Counted from the stretch's first letter, positions 29,112 to 38,249 are shown. The stretch: DNA of 64,000 nt from Paenibacillus sp. JNUCC-31 (GCF_014844075.1 NZ_CP062165.1:4030001-4094000), one strand, 5' to 3'. Translations and numbers: made by a program. Notes: a model not told the origin generated them from the sequence alone.

Positions 29112-30692
29112 ATGAATATATCCGCAACAACATACGGTCAGGTTCGGGTAACACCTTACGAAATCGTTCGCCTTCAAACCCTTGAAGTGAATAAAACGAT
29201 GAACGGACATGCACGAATGAGAATGACGGCAGTGATACCGGAAGCCCGAAAAGACAGCTATGTCCAGGCAACAACATCCCAAACCGATATTAAAGTGAAA
29301 ATTACAGATGACGATGGACATGAGAAGGTGTTCTTCTCCGGTGTGGTGCTGCATGTGAAAGTGAACGTCATTAACGATGTACATACACTAATGGTTGACG
29401 CTGTATCCCATACCTACTTGCTGGATGTAAAGTTGCACAAGCGTTCCTTCCAAAACCCTAATCTGTCCTACAAGAATTTGGTGCGCAAGATTATTTCTCC
29501 CTATGAAGGTTCAGATGTCATTGATTTTGCTACAGACGGCCGTAAAATCGGAGACTTTGTGATGCAGTATGAGGAAACAGATTGGCAATTTATCAAAAGG
29601 ATGGCTTCCCATTTCTACACTGGAGTTGTACCGGATACAGCGTCAGGCAAACCCAAGTTTTATTTTGGCTTACCCGAAGGCCAGTATAAGGGAGAATTGC
29701 AAGCATCCCATTACATAGCAACCAAACGAATTGCCGACTATCGTTCTGCCAAAGAAAATAAAGTACCGGGTGCCAAAGATCCGGATTATATCGTATACGA
29801 AGCGGACAGCAGGCAATGGTTCGAAGTGGGGAATGAGGTGGAATTCAAATCCAAAAAGTGGATTGTAGGAGAGGCGAAGACCCGATTCATCGATAGTTTG
29901 CTAAATCATACCTATTCCTTATTTCCTGCGGAGGGGCTTCGTTATAAGAAGAGCTACAATACTTCCATTATTGGCGCTTCCATACAAGCCTCGGTTCTTC
30001 AAGTCAAGGGGGACAAAGTTCGTGCGAAGCTGGATATGGATGAGCAGCAGGATGAAAGCACGGCCTATTTCTTCCCCTATTCAACGATTTATGCTTCCGA
30101 GAATAATACGGGCTGGTATTGCATGCCTGAAGTGAATGACAGCATCCGTATTTATTTTCCGAGCAAAAAAGAGGAAGAGGGCATCGCCATAAGCTCTGTA
30201 AAAAGACAAGATCCTGAGAACGTGCCGGCTGTACCGAGGCAGGTTTCAACCGCATCACCAGCAGCTGGAAAGGGTAGCGCTTCGGGACAGTCTGGCGGAA
30301 GTCCAAGTGGGAGCAAACGTAATAGTTCAGGCGGGGGTGGAGGCGGAGGGACACCAAGTTCGGCCAGCCGAGTAGCCCCGCCCCCGGTGCCCGAAGATCG
30401 AATGGGCAATCCGGACATCAAGACATTCCGAACCAAGTATGGAAAAGAGATCATGCTGGCTCCAGACAAAATCGTGATCTCGGCGGGTGGAATGTATATC
30501 ACGGTCAGTGACGAGAATGGCATCGAGATTGTAAGCGATCAGAATGTGAGCATTACAGCGGGTCAGGATGTCGTCATGTCAGGACAAACCATTCGGATCG
30601 CAGGCGAAAAGGTTGAGTTAACCGGAAAGGGCAATACCATCACTTTGGAAGAAGAGCTGAAGATGCACGGAGCAGAGATCAAGATGAATTAG
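29112..30692 (+). CDS. VgrG-like spike protein without toxin tip (phage GPD/gp27-gp5 type)
   Basis: A 526-residue protein; ATG 29112 has AAGGAGG 7 bases upstream. Residues 1 to about 240 match the late-control protein D/gp27 fold of phage and type VI spikes (TPYEIVRLQTLEVNKTMNGH, QYEETDWQFIKRMASHFYTG). An OB-fold gp5-like domain follows (about 275-370, GASIQASVLQVKGDKVRAKL). A Gly/Ser-rich linker (about 376-420) leads to a beta-helix-like C-terminus (EIMLAPDKIVISAGGMYITV, repeated hydrophobic/Gly pattern). The early part parallels the second VgrG-like protein 4 kb downstream, but it carries no toxin. It would form the core of a spike trimer. First gene of an operon that runs to the deaminase carrier. 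Confidence 0.86.
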   Translation: MNISATTYGQVRVTPYEIVRLQTLEVNKTMNGHARMRMTAVIPEARKDSYVQATTSQTDIKVKITDDDGHEKVFFSGVVLHVKVNVINDVHTLMVDAVSHTYLLDVKLHKRSFQNPNLSYKNLVRKIISPYEGSDVIDFATDGRKIGDFVMQYEETDWQFIKRMASHFYTGVVPDTASGKPKFYFGLPEGQYKGELQASHYIATKRIADYRSAKENKVPGAKDPDYIVYEADSRQWFEVGNEVEFKSKKWIVGEAKTRFIDSLLNHTYSLFPAEGLRYKKSYNTSIIGASIQASVLQVKGDKVRAKLDMDEQQDESTAYFFPYSTIYASENNTGWYCMPEVNDSIRIYFPSKKEEEGIAISSVKRQDPENVPAVPRQVSTASPAAGKGSASGQSGGSPSGSKRNSSGGGGGGGTPSSASRVAPPPVPEDRMGNPDIKTFRTKYGKEIMLAPDKIVISAGGMYITVSDENGIEIVSDQNVSITAGQDVVMSGQTIRIAGEKVELTGKGNTITLEEELKMHGAEIKMN

Positions 30693-30714
30693 CAGGAGGT
30701 AGAGAGGAAGAGAT

Positions 30715-31842
30715 ATGAACAAAGCGGAAGCGATCGTACATTTGCAGCAGGAAATATTGGAACCCGTACTTCAGGATCATCTCTCAAGCCTCCGGGTGTA
30801 CATTATGGAACATCAAAACGCGTTAATCCAATCTTTCGTAGAGTCTATGCGGCAACTCTGTTTAAAAGCAGAGTTGGCACAACATGAACTCGGGAAAGAA
30901 CCAATCTCAATTCTTCATTGTTCCATGTTGAGAACATCTATATTGGATGGGAGTTACACCTGCTTATTGGAGGCGTACTCCGATCAATGGTATTGGGATG
31001 AGGTAGAGTGTCTCCATACATATGATGCGACGTGGGCATTCCAGTCGTTAACTCCGTTAAAAGAGCTTCTTCATATCGAAATGAGACGTTATGGAGGTGT
31101 ACTTAATGCTTCTGATGCGGAACGGATGATGTTGCAGTCTGCGGGTCGTTTCAATGCCTATGTCACTGCGATTGCACGTTTGGCTGTTCCTCATATGTTG
31201 AACTTGAAAGAGATGGAACGCCTGCACTGTGGGGAACAGTTTCAGATCAGGGTAGGTGAATACAAGGACTGGAGTGAGCCTGTGTATGTCAGGGACTATC
31301 GGTATAGGGATATTCAGAACATTCGCAAGAAATTGACCTTAGCAGAAGGGATGGAATGTGCCTATGCAGACTATACGTCACTATCCTTGACAGAGGGACT
31401 ATTTGATCACGTTGATATCAGGTATTCCGATTTCAGTCTTGCTGATCTGAGCAAGAGCGACTTAAGAGGTGCTGTATTGATTGGGACCAGATGGGAACAA
31501 AGCGACCTGAGTGGAGCTGACCTCAGAGGGGCGCTACTGGTGGATGCTATGTTCCGGGAATGCAGTCTGCTTGGAGCCAACCTGTCTGATGTCAGTGATG
31601 GAGCAAGTATGGAATTCCAGGAAAGTGTTCTTGGTCTTCAGGGAATCTGTTTTGCCGGAGCCAATCTGGAAGGCGCCAATCTTAAGGGAGCGCAATTATT
31701 CCATGCTGATTTCCAGGGGGCTAGGCTGAGTCAGGCACAGATATGGCTTCATGACCGTGAACAGTATAGGCATGTTTTGAGTGAAGAGCAGATTGAATCG
31801 ATACGCTGGGTTGTCTCCCATGAGAAAGAGGAGGAGTTATGA
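30715..31842 (+). CDS. Pentapeptide-repeat protein in spike operon
   Basis: A 375-residue soluble protein. The first 220 residues are helical and unrecognised. From about residue 225 to 355 come pentapeptide repeats of the A(D/N)LxG type (SDLSGADLRGALL, FAGANLEGANLKGAQL, HADFQGARLSQAQ), which fold as a right-handed quadrilateral helix. Similar proteins accompany VgrG genes in other bacteria and may act as adaptors or loading factors for effectors; that role is inferred. Its stop overlaps the next start by ATGA. Confidence 0.8.
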   Translation: MNKAEAIVHLQQEILEPVLQDHLSSLRVYIMEHQNALIQSFVESMRQLCLKAELAQHELGKEPISILHCSMLRTSILDGSYTCLLEAYSDQWYWDEVECLHTYDATWAFQSLTPLKELLHIEMRRYGGVLNASDAERMMLQSAGRFNAYVTAIARLAVPHMLNLKEMERLHCGEQFQIRVGEYKDWSEPVYVRDYRYRDIQNIRKKLTLAEGMECAYADYTSLSLTEGLFDHVDIRYSDFSLADLSKSDLRGAVLIGTRWEQSDLSGADLRGALLVDAMFRECSLLGANLSDVSDGASMEFQESVLGLQGICFAGANLEGANLKGAQLFHADFQGARLSQAQIWLHDREQYRHVLSEEQIESIRWVVSHEKEEEL

Positions 31843-32336
31843 TCCCGCGATTTTATGAACTGACCGAGGATCATCGGATATTGAATCCGTTTAGGCCTCC
31901 TGCACTACAAACCAGTTTTGATGAGTTGCCCATTTCATCCGTCTTGATGATTGAACGCAGACTGAATGAAGAGCCAACGGATTGGATAAGTAGGCCTTCA
32001 TATTTTGTCAGTGACCGCATGAAGCGGCTGATGGAAATGGTCGATGAAGCAATGTTGTTCAAATCGGTCACCTTCATCGATCAAGGTAGCGGGGAACAGT
32101 TGAGCTACTGGGCGTGTCATATCCCTGCTGTGCTGGCTTTGTCTGACCATAGCCTGTTTTATCCGAATGGTTCAATACAGCAGCTTGTATTGCAGGGTGA
32201 GGCGGTTAAAGATCAACGCATATTTACATTGGAGGGTGTAAGAGGGAGTGGTGTAATCGTACGTTTTGATGTAGCAGAGAGCATGCTTCGCAGAGGGTTA
32301 AGTGGCTTTGTTTTGCGAAAGGTGGATCTGGAATGA
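31839..32336 (+). CDS. Imm11/DUF1629-like protein in spike operon
   Basis: A 165-residue soluble protein, overlapping both neighbours by ATGA. The segments PSYFVSDRMKRLMEMVDEAM, QLSYWACHIPAVLALSDHSL and RIFTLEGVRGSGVIVRFDVA follow the pattern of DUF1629/Imm11 domains, the same family as the N-terminal half of the two larger immunity proteins at 39.5 and 45.2 kb. It sits in the structural part of the operon rather than behind a toxin, so it may be a structural or chaperone variant of the fold rather than an immunity protein. Family assignment is by pattern only. Confidence 0.6.
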   Translation: MIPRFYELTEDHRILNPFRPPALQTSFDELPISSVLMIERRLNEEPTDWISRPSYFVSDRMKRLMEMVDEAMLFKSVTFIDQGSGEQLSYWACHIPAVLALSDHSLFYPNGSIQQLVLQGEAVKDQRIFTLEGVRGSGVIVRFDVAESMLRRGLSGFVLRKVDLE

Positions 32337-32992
32337 ACCGATATGGTGATGAGATGCTGCTGAAAATGGATCGGGATTTGCGTTTGGCAAAGCGCATTCA
32401 GGAAGCTGAAGCGGCAAGTAGGGAGCTGATGACGCAGGAAGAGGTTACATACGGAGTACGCCAGGGTCTGATCGAGACCGAAGCAGAAATCATCACGTTG
32501 AACAATCACCAAATCTGGGAGGGGATAATAACCCTTCCTTTACCGGATCATCTGGTCCAGGTTCCCCGAGGCAAACTGCAGGAGGGCCGAAACAGCCATG
32601 GACGAGATGAGGTCATGTGGATTGATGAGCAAAAGGGTATCAGCTTAAGCCTATCTAGATCATCTCATCCATTGCACGTAAGCCAGATTGAGGGAATGGG
32701 CAGTATCATCACAGATCAGATGCGAAAGCTCAAAAAGGATGCGCAATGGTTACATGAGGAGACGGTACAAGGAGATAGCCTGATTGTCTTCTTTGGAGAA
32801 TCCATTCAGCCCTCAACCTTGGGAATGGCTTACGATATTGTGATCGTTACATCAGTAAAAGGAAGAGCGGTTACAGGGAATGTCCGTTTTCCGGTTGAGC
32901 GGCTTCCTCTATGGCGACTTCTAACAAGGGCGATATTCACATGCGCCCAGATGAGTGAAAACGGAAATGAACCAATCGATTTATTGACATAG
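32333..32992 (+). CDS. Hypothetical spike-operon protein, possible DcrB-like chaperone
   Basis: A 219-residue soluble protein translated from an ATGA overlap. The N-terminal 60 residues are a charged helix; the rest reads like a DcrB/DUF1795-type domain: ITLPLPDHLVQVPRG, a beta-rich core with ISLSLSRSSHPLHV, a helix GSIITDQMRKLKKDAQWLHE and SLIVFFGESIQPSTLGMAYD. DcrB-like Eag proteins are effector chaperones of type VI systems, which would suit this position ahead of the tip and toxin carrier. The similarity is faint and is offered as inference, not as an identification. Confidence 0.55.
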   Translation: MNRYGDEMLLKMDRDLRLAKRIQEAEAASRELMTQEEVTYGVRQGLIETEAEIITLNNHQIWEGIITLPLPDHLVQVPRGKLQEGRNSHGRDEVMWIDEQKGISLSLSRSSHPLHVSQIEGMGSIITDQMRKLKKDAQWLHEETVQGDSLIVFFGESIQPSTLGMAYDIVIVTSVKGRAVTGNVRFPVERLPLWRLLTRAIFTCAQMSENGNEPIDLLT

Positions 32993-33004
32993 GAGGGAAT
33001 TAGA

Positions 33005-33382
33005 ATGCTGCTACCCATGCTGTTCAAAGCTTTGATGTCAGGAGGTTTCGGTGGTGAATTCACCTATGTGGTCAGAGGTGCCGAGATTTCCTGTAGTCAG
33101 GGGTCAGATCCGGGTGTACTGAACCTGCCTCTTTCCCACGGCATCTATATCAAGGAACAGCCTGTATTAAACGTTGCTGACGTGATTCCACTAGCTAACG
33201 TTGGACGATGCGGGTTTTGCAAAATGGACGGAGCATTGTGTGAACCAGATACGTTCTTCAACAAATGGAGCCAAGGCAAGGAGGACGTGCTGGTGGAAGG
33301 TGAGGCTGCTCTGCTCAGTCGATCTGAACTGATATGCCGAAAAGGCGGGATTATCAAGATTGAGGTCGATGGACAGTTGTAA
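33005..33382 (+). CDS. DUF4280 PAAR-like spike tip protein
   Basis: A 125-residue protein with clear DUF4280 landmarks: YVVRGAEISCSQGSDPGVLN, SHGIYIKEQPVLNVADVIPL, VGRCGFCKMDGALCEP and EGEAALLSRSELICRKGGII. DUF4280 belongs to the PAAR-like group of small beta-rich proteins that sharpen the tip of VgrG spikes; the conserved Cys residues (in SCSQG, CGFC, LCEP, ICRKGG) are present. AGGAGGG precedes the ATG. It lies directly ahead of the toxin-bearing VgrG-like gene, as expected for a tip protein delivered with it. Confidence 0.85.
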   Translation: MLLPMLFKALMSGGFGGEFTYVVRGAEISCSQGSDPGVLNLPLSHGIYIKEQPVLNVADVIPLANVGRCGFCKMDGALCEPDTFFNKWSQGKEDVLVEGEAALLSRSELICRKGGIIKIEVDGQL

Positions 33383-33412
33383 GATGCAGACGGATAAGAA
33401 AGGGGGAACACT

Positions 33413-36400
33413 GTGCAGACATTGGAAAAATCAACTCTAACTTATGGGGATATCCATGTCCATTGGCCGTATGGCAAGATACGCCTGGATAAGCTGGAAT
33501 TGATCCAGCAAGCAGGGGCCCATGCCCGGTTATCCTTCAGTGGATGGGTCGATGAAGAATGGGAAGAGACCATTATTCAGAAGGCTGGTAGTCACGATCG
33601 AGTCGGATTCATCCAGATGGATGAATCCGGAAGGGAGTTACCCCTGTTCAAGGGACAACTCCATGAGATCAAAGTCGAAGCCACCAGAGGGATCGTATAT
33701 GTGATGGCTGTAGTCATCTCACATACCTATGAACTGGATGCCTTACAGAGAACGAAATCCTATCAGAATGATAAGCTGCGTTATTTGGACATTGTTAATC
33801 GTGTTATGAAGGGTTATCCTGAAGGAGACTATATTGATTTTGCCTTTGATGAGACAAAGACGGGCGCTTTTATTATGCAGTATCAGGAGACCGACTGGAG
33901 CTTTCTGAAACGGCTCGCTTCACATCTGGGAGCAGATCTGGTGCCGGATGTGACTGCACACAAGCCCAGGTTCTGGATTGGATATCCTGAAGGCAGAGGG
34001 GCATTTGAACTGAAATCCATCCCTTTTGAGAAAAGTCGTAATATTGAGCGTTTTTTACATACCGAAGCCCAGGGAAAACATGCGGTGACCGAGGAGGAGT
34101 ACACAACGTATACCTTCAATCTGGGGCAGGAGCTTCAATTGGGGGATGAAGTATCCTCTGATGGCCATACCTACAACATAACCTCTCGCCAGGCGATGCT
34201 GGAACGGGGCTTGCTACAGTGGAAATATACATGTGCATTGCCAGCATCGCATCCACTGCCCAGACAGCTTCAAACGATGATCACGGGTGCGGCTATCGAA
34301 GGGAAAATCATTGATGTGAAACGTAACCAGGTGAAGGTTCATCTGGATATGGATGAGGGTCAGCAGGCAGGAGAGGCACGCTGGTTCCCGTATGCCGCGG
34401 AAGGCAGTCAAGTATGGTACATGATGCCCGAACCCGGCGCGAAGGTGAAACTGTATTTCCCAAGTGCAGAAGAAGACGAAGCCATGGTGATGCAGTCGGT
34501 TCGTCAGGAACCAACGGAAGCGGGACATGTGGAGAAGAGCGGCAAAGTGATGCAGGACCCGGGTGTAAAGTCTTTCGGTAACCCGCAGGGGAAATCGTTC
34601 ACCCTTGGCGACAGCGAACTTGTCATGAACGCCCAAGAGGGCGCCTTGTATATCTCGATGGCTGCGGGTAACGGCGTTACATTGAATAGCACAACCCACG
34701 TACAGATTCAATGCATGGGTGACCTGAACATCAGCGGAGCCAGCGTTAGTCTGGAGGGTACAGAAGGTCTGTACATTCAGACGATGACAGATCATGTGGA
34801 GCTTGTGGAAGAGGTCAACGGAAAGAGTGAGAATGTAGTACTGGAAGCCGAGATCCATCGTTCCTTTGACATGATTCAGTCTGCGTTCGACCAGAGTCTG
34901 GCCAGTATGGGAGAGAGCGCGCTGAAGGAAGCGCGGCTGAAACGAAACTGGGATGCACGTGAAAAGGGAAAACGAGATGGTGTAATCGAAGAGGGGAAAA
35001 CCCTGCTCAGTATGGTCGGTGATGTGGCTGACCTTGCATTTACAGGGATTTTCGGGGGTGACAATGCCCAAGGATTATACAGCTGGGTGAAGGGAGAACA
35101 GGTCGGATCGTTAACGGAGCGGAATGCTACGGTACAAGGAACGATTACGGGCGTAAATAACGTCATCGATTATACGGGAGATCTGGTCACGGGTCAGAAA
35201 TCAGGGAAAGAGATCTGGCAGGATGTATCCGGTGCGGGAAAAGCGTATGCCAAACCGTTCATGGACCTGAAAGGCGAAGACAACCGCACGATGCTGACCC
35301 TGACGGAACAGGAGAGCCACGACGCAGGGTTAAACGATGTTGGTGCTACGATGCGAGTCGTGGATACAGCGGGGGCCATATTTGGTGGGGCATCCTTAGT
35401 CAAAAATGGCGTCAAGGTGCTCAAGGGTGGTGGCAAGAAGTCTGGTCATGCAGATGGAGATGGAGCCAAGGGCGGCGTTCCGCATGGTCATGGAGATGGG
35501 CCAGATGGAACCTCAGGCGGTGCGATGAAGGATGGCAAGCTCAAGACCAATGCCGCGTTAATGCCTTCCTCTCTTTCCGAGCTGGGAGAACGAATCAGCC
35601 AGGCTTTGGGCAACATGACCGCAGGCGCAGCAGCCAGTGTTCCATGGCGAGTCCAGCGGGTGAGGCTGAGCAACGGCCAGACCGTGCCGGTGATTGTGAA
35701 GAATGACCATCATATGTTCTCGGATGCAGGTGGGAATCGTGGAAAAGGCAGTGATTCTGGGAGTTCGAAGGGATCGCCGCACACTTCTCATGTGGATTCG
35801 AGAGAGAGTAGTGCGCCATCGAAAGGAACCGTTCATAAAGAGTCGACTAAGACGCCTTCAAACGTTACGCCGGTTAAGCCGAAGGATGCATCTAAACCTA
35901 AAGATGCTCCGTCATCGAAAGATGGAAGTAAGGTTAGAGATGGGAATACTGAGGGGACGGGTAAAGGTGTTATAGAACAAGGTTTCACACCATATGAAAA
36001 CAGGTATGCTCTCGATCCTAAAACCGGACAATTAATAGATTTTAACTGGGTAACTACAAGAAAAGTTGATCTAGTAGCTGATGCATATATTGTTGAAAGA
36101 GTGAGTGAGCTAAAAAGTCGTTTATCAAATACAGTATTAAAAAAGGGTGGGAACTTTGGATATGCAGAAGTAGACATTCCTACATTAAATCAAAAAGAAT
36201 TTTATTCTTCTAGTCAAGTTGATCAGTCATCTGGGAATCCCAATTTGAATGGTTTTTCTTTCAAACCAGACAAACCAGTATTTAAGGCTACAAAAGCACC
36301 TGATATTAAGGGAGATGTTTTTATAAGGGATACAGATACGGAATACAAAATATTGAATGATTTAGCTGAAAAGATAGGTGATGATCCTACTGCTACAGGA

Positions 36401-36544
36401 AAAGTGAAGTTATTTACTGAAAAGGATACCTGCGGAAGCTGTAATAATATAATTACTCAATTTAAAGAGAAGTATCCTAAAATAGAGGTTGAAGTGATTC
36501 ATAATAGTGGTGATTTAGTCCCCCCTAAAAAAACTGATTTATAA
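33413..36544 (+). CDS. VgrG-like toxin carrier with C-terminal deaminase domain
   Basis: A 1043-residue polymorphic toxin started by GTG with AAAGGGGGA upstream. Residues 1 to about 250 are the gp27/GPD fold (QYQETDWSFLKRLASHLGAD), about 285-365 the OB fold (GAAIEGKIIDVKRNQVKVHL), about 380-480 a beta-helix-like section. A helical, Gly-rich 'pretoxin' region with hydrophobic stretches follows (about 480-760), then a Ser/Lys/Pro linker to about 850. From residue 850 the composition turns AT-rich and the tip matches the BURPS668_1122-type toxin deaminases: DTEYKIL at 975-981 as the [HCD]xE motif and CGSC at 1007-1010 as the zinc CxxC. Probably deaminates nucleic-acid bases. The middle is repeated in three orphan cassettes downstream. 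Confidence 0.88.
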   Translation: MQTLEKSTLTYGDIHVHWPYGKIRLDKLELIQQAGAHARLSFSGWVDEEWEETIIQKAGSHDRVGFIQMDESGRELPLFKGQLHEIKVEATRGIVYVMAVVISHTYELDALQRTKSYQNDKLRYLDIVNRVMKGYPEGDYIDFAFDETKTGAFIMQYQETDWSFLKRLASHLGADLVPDVTAHKPRFWIGYPEGRGAFELKSIPFEKSRNIERFLHTEAQGKHAVTEEEYTTYTFNLGQELQLGDEVSSDGHTYNITSRQAMLERGLLQWKYTCALPASHPLPRQLQTMITGAAIEGKIIDVKRNQVKVHLDMDEGQQAGEARWFPYAAEGSQVWYMMPEPGAKVKLYFPSAEEDEAMVMQSVRQEPTEAGHVEKSGKVMQDPGVKSFGNPQGKSFTLGDSELVMNAQEGALYISMAAGNGVTLNSTTHVQIQCMGDLNISGASVSLEGTEGLYIQTMTDHVELVEEVNGKSENVVLEAEIHRSFDMIQSAFDQSLASMGESALKEARLKRNWDAREKGKRDGVIEEGKTLLSMVGDVADLAFTGIFGGDNAQGLYSWVKGEQVGSLTERNATVQGTITGVNNVIDYTGDLVTGQKSGKEIWQDVSGAGKAYAKPFMDLKGEDNRTMLTLTEQESHDAGLNDVGATMRVVDTAGAIFGGASLVKNGVKVLKGGGKKSGHADGDGAKGGVPHGHGDGPDGTSGGAMKDGKLKTNAALMPSSLSELGERISQALGNMTAGAAASVPWRVQRVRLSNGQTVPVIVKNDHHMFSDAGGNRGKGSDSGSSKGSPHTSHVDSRESSAPSKGTVHKESTKTPSNVTPVKPKDASKPKDAPSSKDGSKVRDGNTEGTGKGVIEQGFTPYENRYALDPKTGQLIDFNWVTTRKVDLVADAYIVERVSELKSRLSNTVLKKGGNFGYAEVDIPTLNQKEFYSSSQVDQSSGNPNLNGFSFKPDKPVFKATKAPDIKGDVFIRDTDTEYKILNDLAEKIGDDPTATGKVKLFTEKDTCGSCNNIITQFKEKYPKIEVEVIHNSGDLVPPKKTDL
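34552..35963 (+). repeat. Carrier-core repeat, copy A (inside the full-length VgrG-like gene)
   Basis: This stretch of the carrier (end of the spike part, pretoxin region and linker) recurs with only scattered substitutions at about 37387-38620, 40878-42063 (with an internal loss) and 43280-44275. Copies A and C share one linker type (to the base before the tip), copies B and D another; the linker types split near 35,775. Confidence 0.93.
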
Positions 36545-36561
36545 AAGGTGGTAATTATAGT

Positions 36562-37248
36562 ATGGATCTAAAATGGGAATATGATGAATTATTCGAGTCT
36601 TTTATGGAAGATTATAATTCTTATAAAAATAATAATATGAGTGATAGGGAATCTTTAGCAAGGACATTTGGTGAGTATGAAACAGTACTGAATGAAGGAG
36701 AGATGGAAAAAGCAGTTATCCATGTTTTGTATGGAGAGTTATTGTTGAGGCAATCGAAAGTTCTAGTTACTGCAAAACGAAGAACAAAAGAGGATTTACT
36801 TTCAATTAATTTGAATAAACTTAAAATGGAAATTACAGATGATCAATTTAAGGATATACTGGTCCGTAAAGATGAAGTCTTACAGGAATTAGATATGAAA
36901 AAATTAGATTATTGTCCTGAAGTAAGGTGGTATTATTTTGAAATTACAGACAAAGTAAAAGAGTATTTCCTCAGTCAAAATCTTGAAGTGCTTAGTCAAG
37001 TTGAGATAGTTAATAATATTCTGGAACGATTTAAAAGAGATTGCATGAATACTTTAAGTGAAAATATTACTATTAAAACAACTTTACTTGAAATGTTATT
37101 ATTAAATGACATACCTCTAAGTGAAAATATCAGAATTTTAAAGAGTGAGTTAGAGAATTTTGATTTTAATGAAGTTGGAGAGCAATTGTCAGAAGATGAA
37201 AAGTTAGACTTATCTATCCGGATTAAGGAAGTACTGAGTAAACTCTAA
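36562..37248 (+). CDS. Predicted immunity protein for the deaminase toxin (Imm3-like)
   Basis: A 228-residue, soluble, all-helical, acidic protein encoded 18 bases after the toxin, with AAAGGTGG ahead of the ATG. Position alone argues for immunity. The helical pattern (YDELFESFMEDYNSYKNNN, EKAVIHVLYGELLLRQ) is reminiscent of the Imm3 family, which is found next to deaminase and other toxins in polymorphic systems; I cannot confirm this without a profile search. Strongly AT-rich like the toxin tip and unlike the carrier core, so tip and antidote probably arrived together. Confidence 0.72.
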   Translation: MDLKWEYDELFESFMEDYNSYKNNNMSDRESLARTFGEYETVLNEGEMEKAVIHVLYGELLLRQSKVLVTAKRRTKEDLLSINLNKLKMEITDDQFKDILVRKDEVLQELDMKKLDYCPEVRWYYFEITDKVKEYFLSQNLEVLSQVEIVNNILERFKRDCMNTLSENITIKTTLLEMLLLNDIPLSENIRILKSELENFDFNEVGEQLSEDEKLDLSIRIKEVLSKL

Positions 37249-37337
37249 AAGTAGTCCCTATATGACTCAAATTAATTACTTGAACTTTGATATTATTACC
37301 AGTAAGAGTAAAGATTTCTTCAATTCGTATACATTGA

Positions 37338-37383
37338 ACAGGCTGATTATGGTCGGATATCGCCATGATTGACCTGTTTTTTG
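37338..37383 (+). terminator. Terminator between deaminase immunity gene and orphan cassette B
   Basis: ACAGGCTGATTATGG pairs, with wobble pairs, with CCATGATTGACCTGT and runs into six T residues. The cassette repeat begins 4 bases after it. A near copy stands before cassette D. Confidence 0.82.
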
Positions 37384-37386
37384 TTA

Positions 37387-38249
37387 TGCAAGACCCGGAT
37401 GTAAAGTCCTTCGGTAACCCGCAGGGGAAATCGTTCACTCTTGGCGACAGCGAACTTGTCATGAACGCCCAAGAGGGCGCCTTGTATATCTCGATGGCTG
37501 CGGGTAACGGCGTTACATTGAAAAGCACAACCCACGTACAGATTCAATGCATGGGTGACCTGAACATCAGCGGAGCCAGCGTTAGTCTGGAGGGTACAGA
37601 AGGTCTGTACATTCAGACGATGACAGATCATGTGGAACTTGTGGAAGAGGTCAACGGCAAGAGTGAGAATGTAGTCCTGGAAGCCGAGATTCATTGTTCC
37701 TTTGACATGATTCAGTCTGCGTTCGACCAGAGTCTGGCCAGTATGGGAGAGAGCGCGCTGAAGGAAGCGCGGCTGAAACGAAACTGGGATGCACGTGAAA
37801 AGGGTAAACGAGATGGAGTAATCGAAGAGGGGAAAACCCTGCTCAGTATGGTCGGTGATGTGGCTGACCTTGCATTTACAGGGATTTTCGGGGGTGACAA
37901 TGCCCAAGGATTATACAGCTGGGTGAAGGGAGAACAGGTCGGATCGTTAACGGAGCGGAATGCTACGGTGCAAGGAACGATCACGGGCGTAAATAACGTC
38001 ATCGATTATACGGGAGACTTGGTCACGGTTCAAAAATCAGGGGAAGAGATCTGGCAAGATGTATCAGGCGCGGGAAAAGCGTATGCCAAACCGTTCATGG
38101 ATCTGAAAGGTGAAGACAATCGCACAATGCTGACCCTGACGGAACAAGAGAGTTACGACGCTGGGTTAAAACGATGTTGGTGCTACGATGCGAGTCGTGG
38201 ATACGGTAACGGCTGTAGCTGGTGGAGCATCCCTGGTCAAAAATGGTGA
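37387..38249 (+). pseudogene. Orphan carrier fragment of cassette B (frameshifted)
   Basis: This is a 5'-truncated copy of the carrier from the segment matching residue 380 onward. It lacks the gp27 and OB domains and any plausible start site. Compared with copy A it has an extra A near 38,170 (TTAAAACG for TTAAACG), a lost base near 38,270 and another lost base near 38,412, so three frames are needed to read it. The open frame ends in garbled sequence at 38,249. It is thus a decayed, non-translated donor segment joined to the intact AHH toxin tip downstream. Confidence 0.85.

Noticed and set aside
34214..35071. Minus-strand open frames opposite the carrier repeats (recurring near 37.3, 41.0 and 43.2 kb)
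   Set aside because: They recur only because the coding repeat recurs; no ribosome sites and no recognisable domains.
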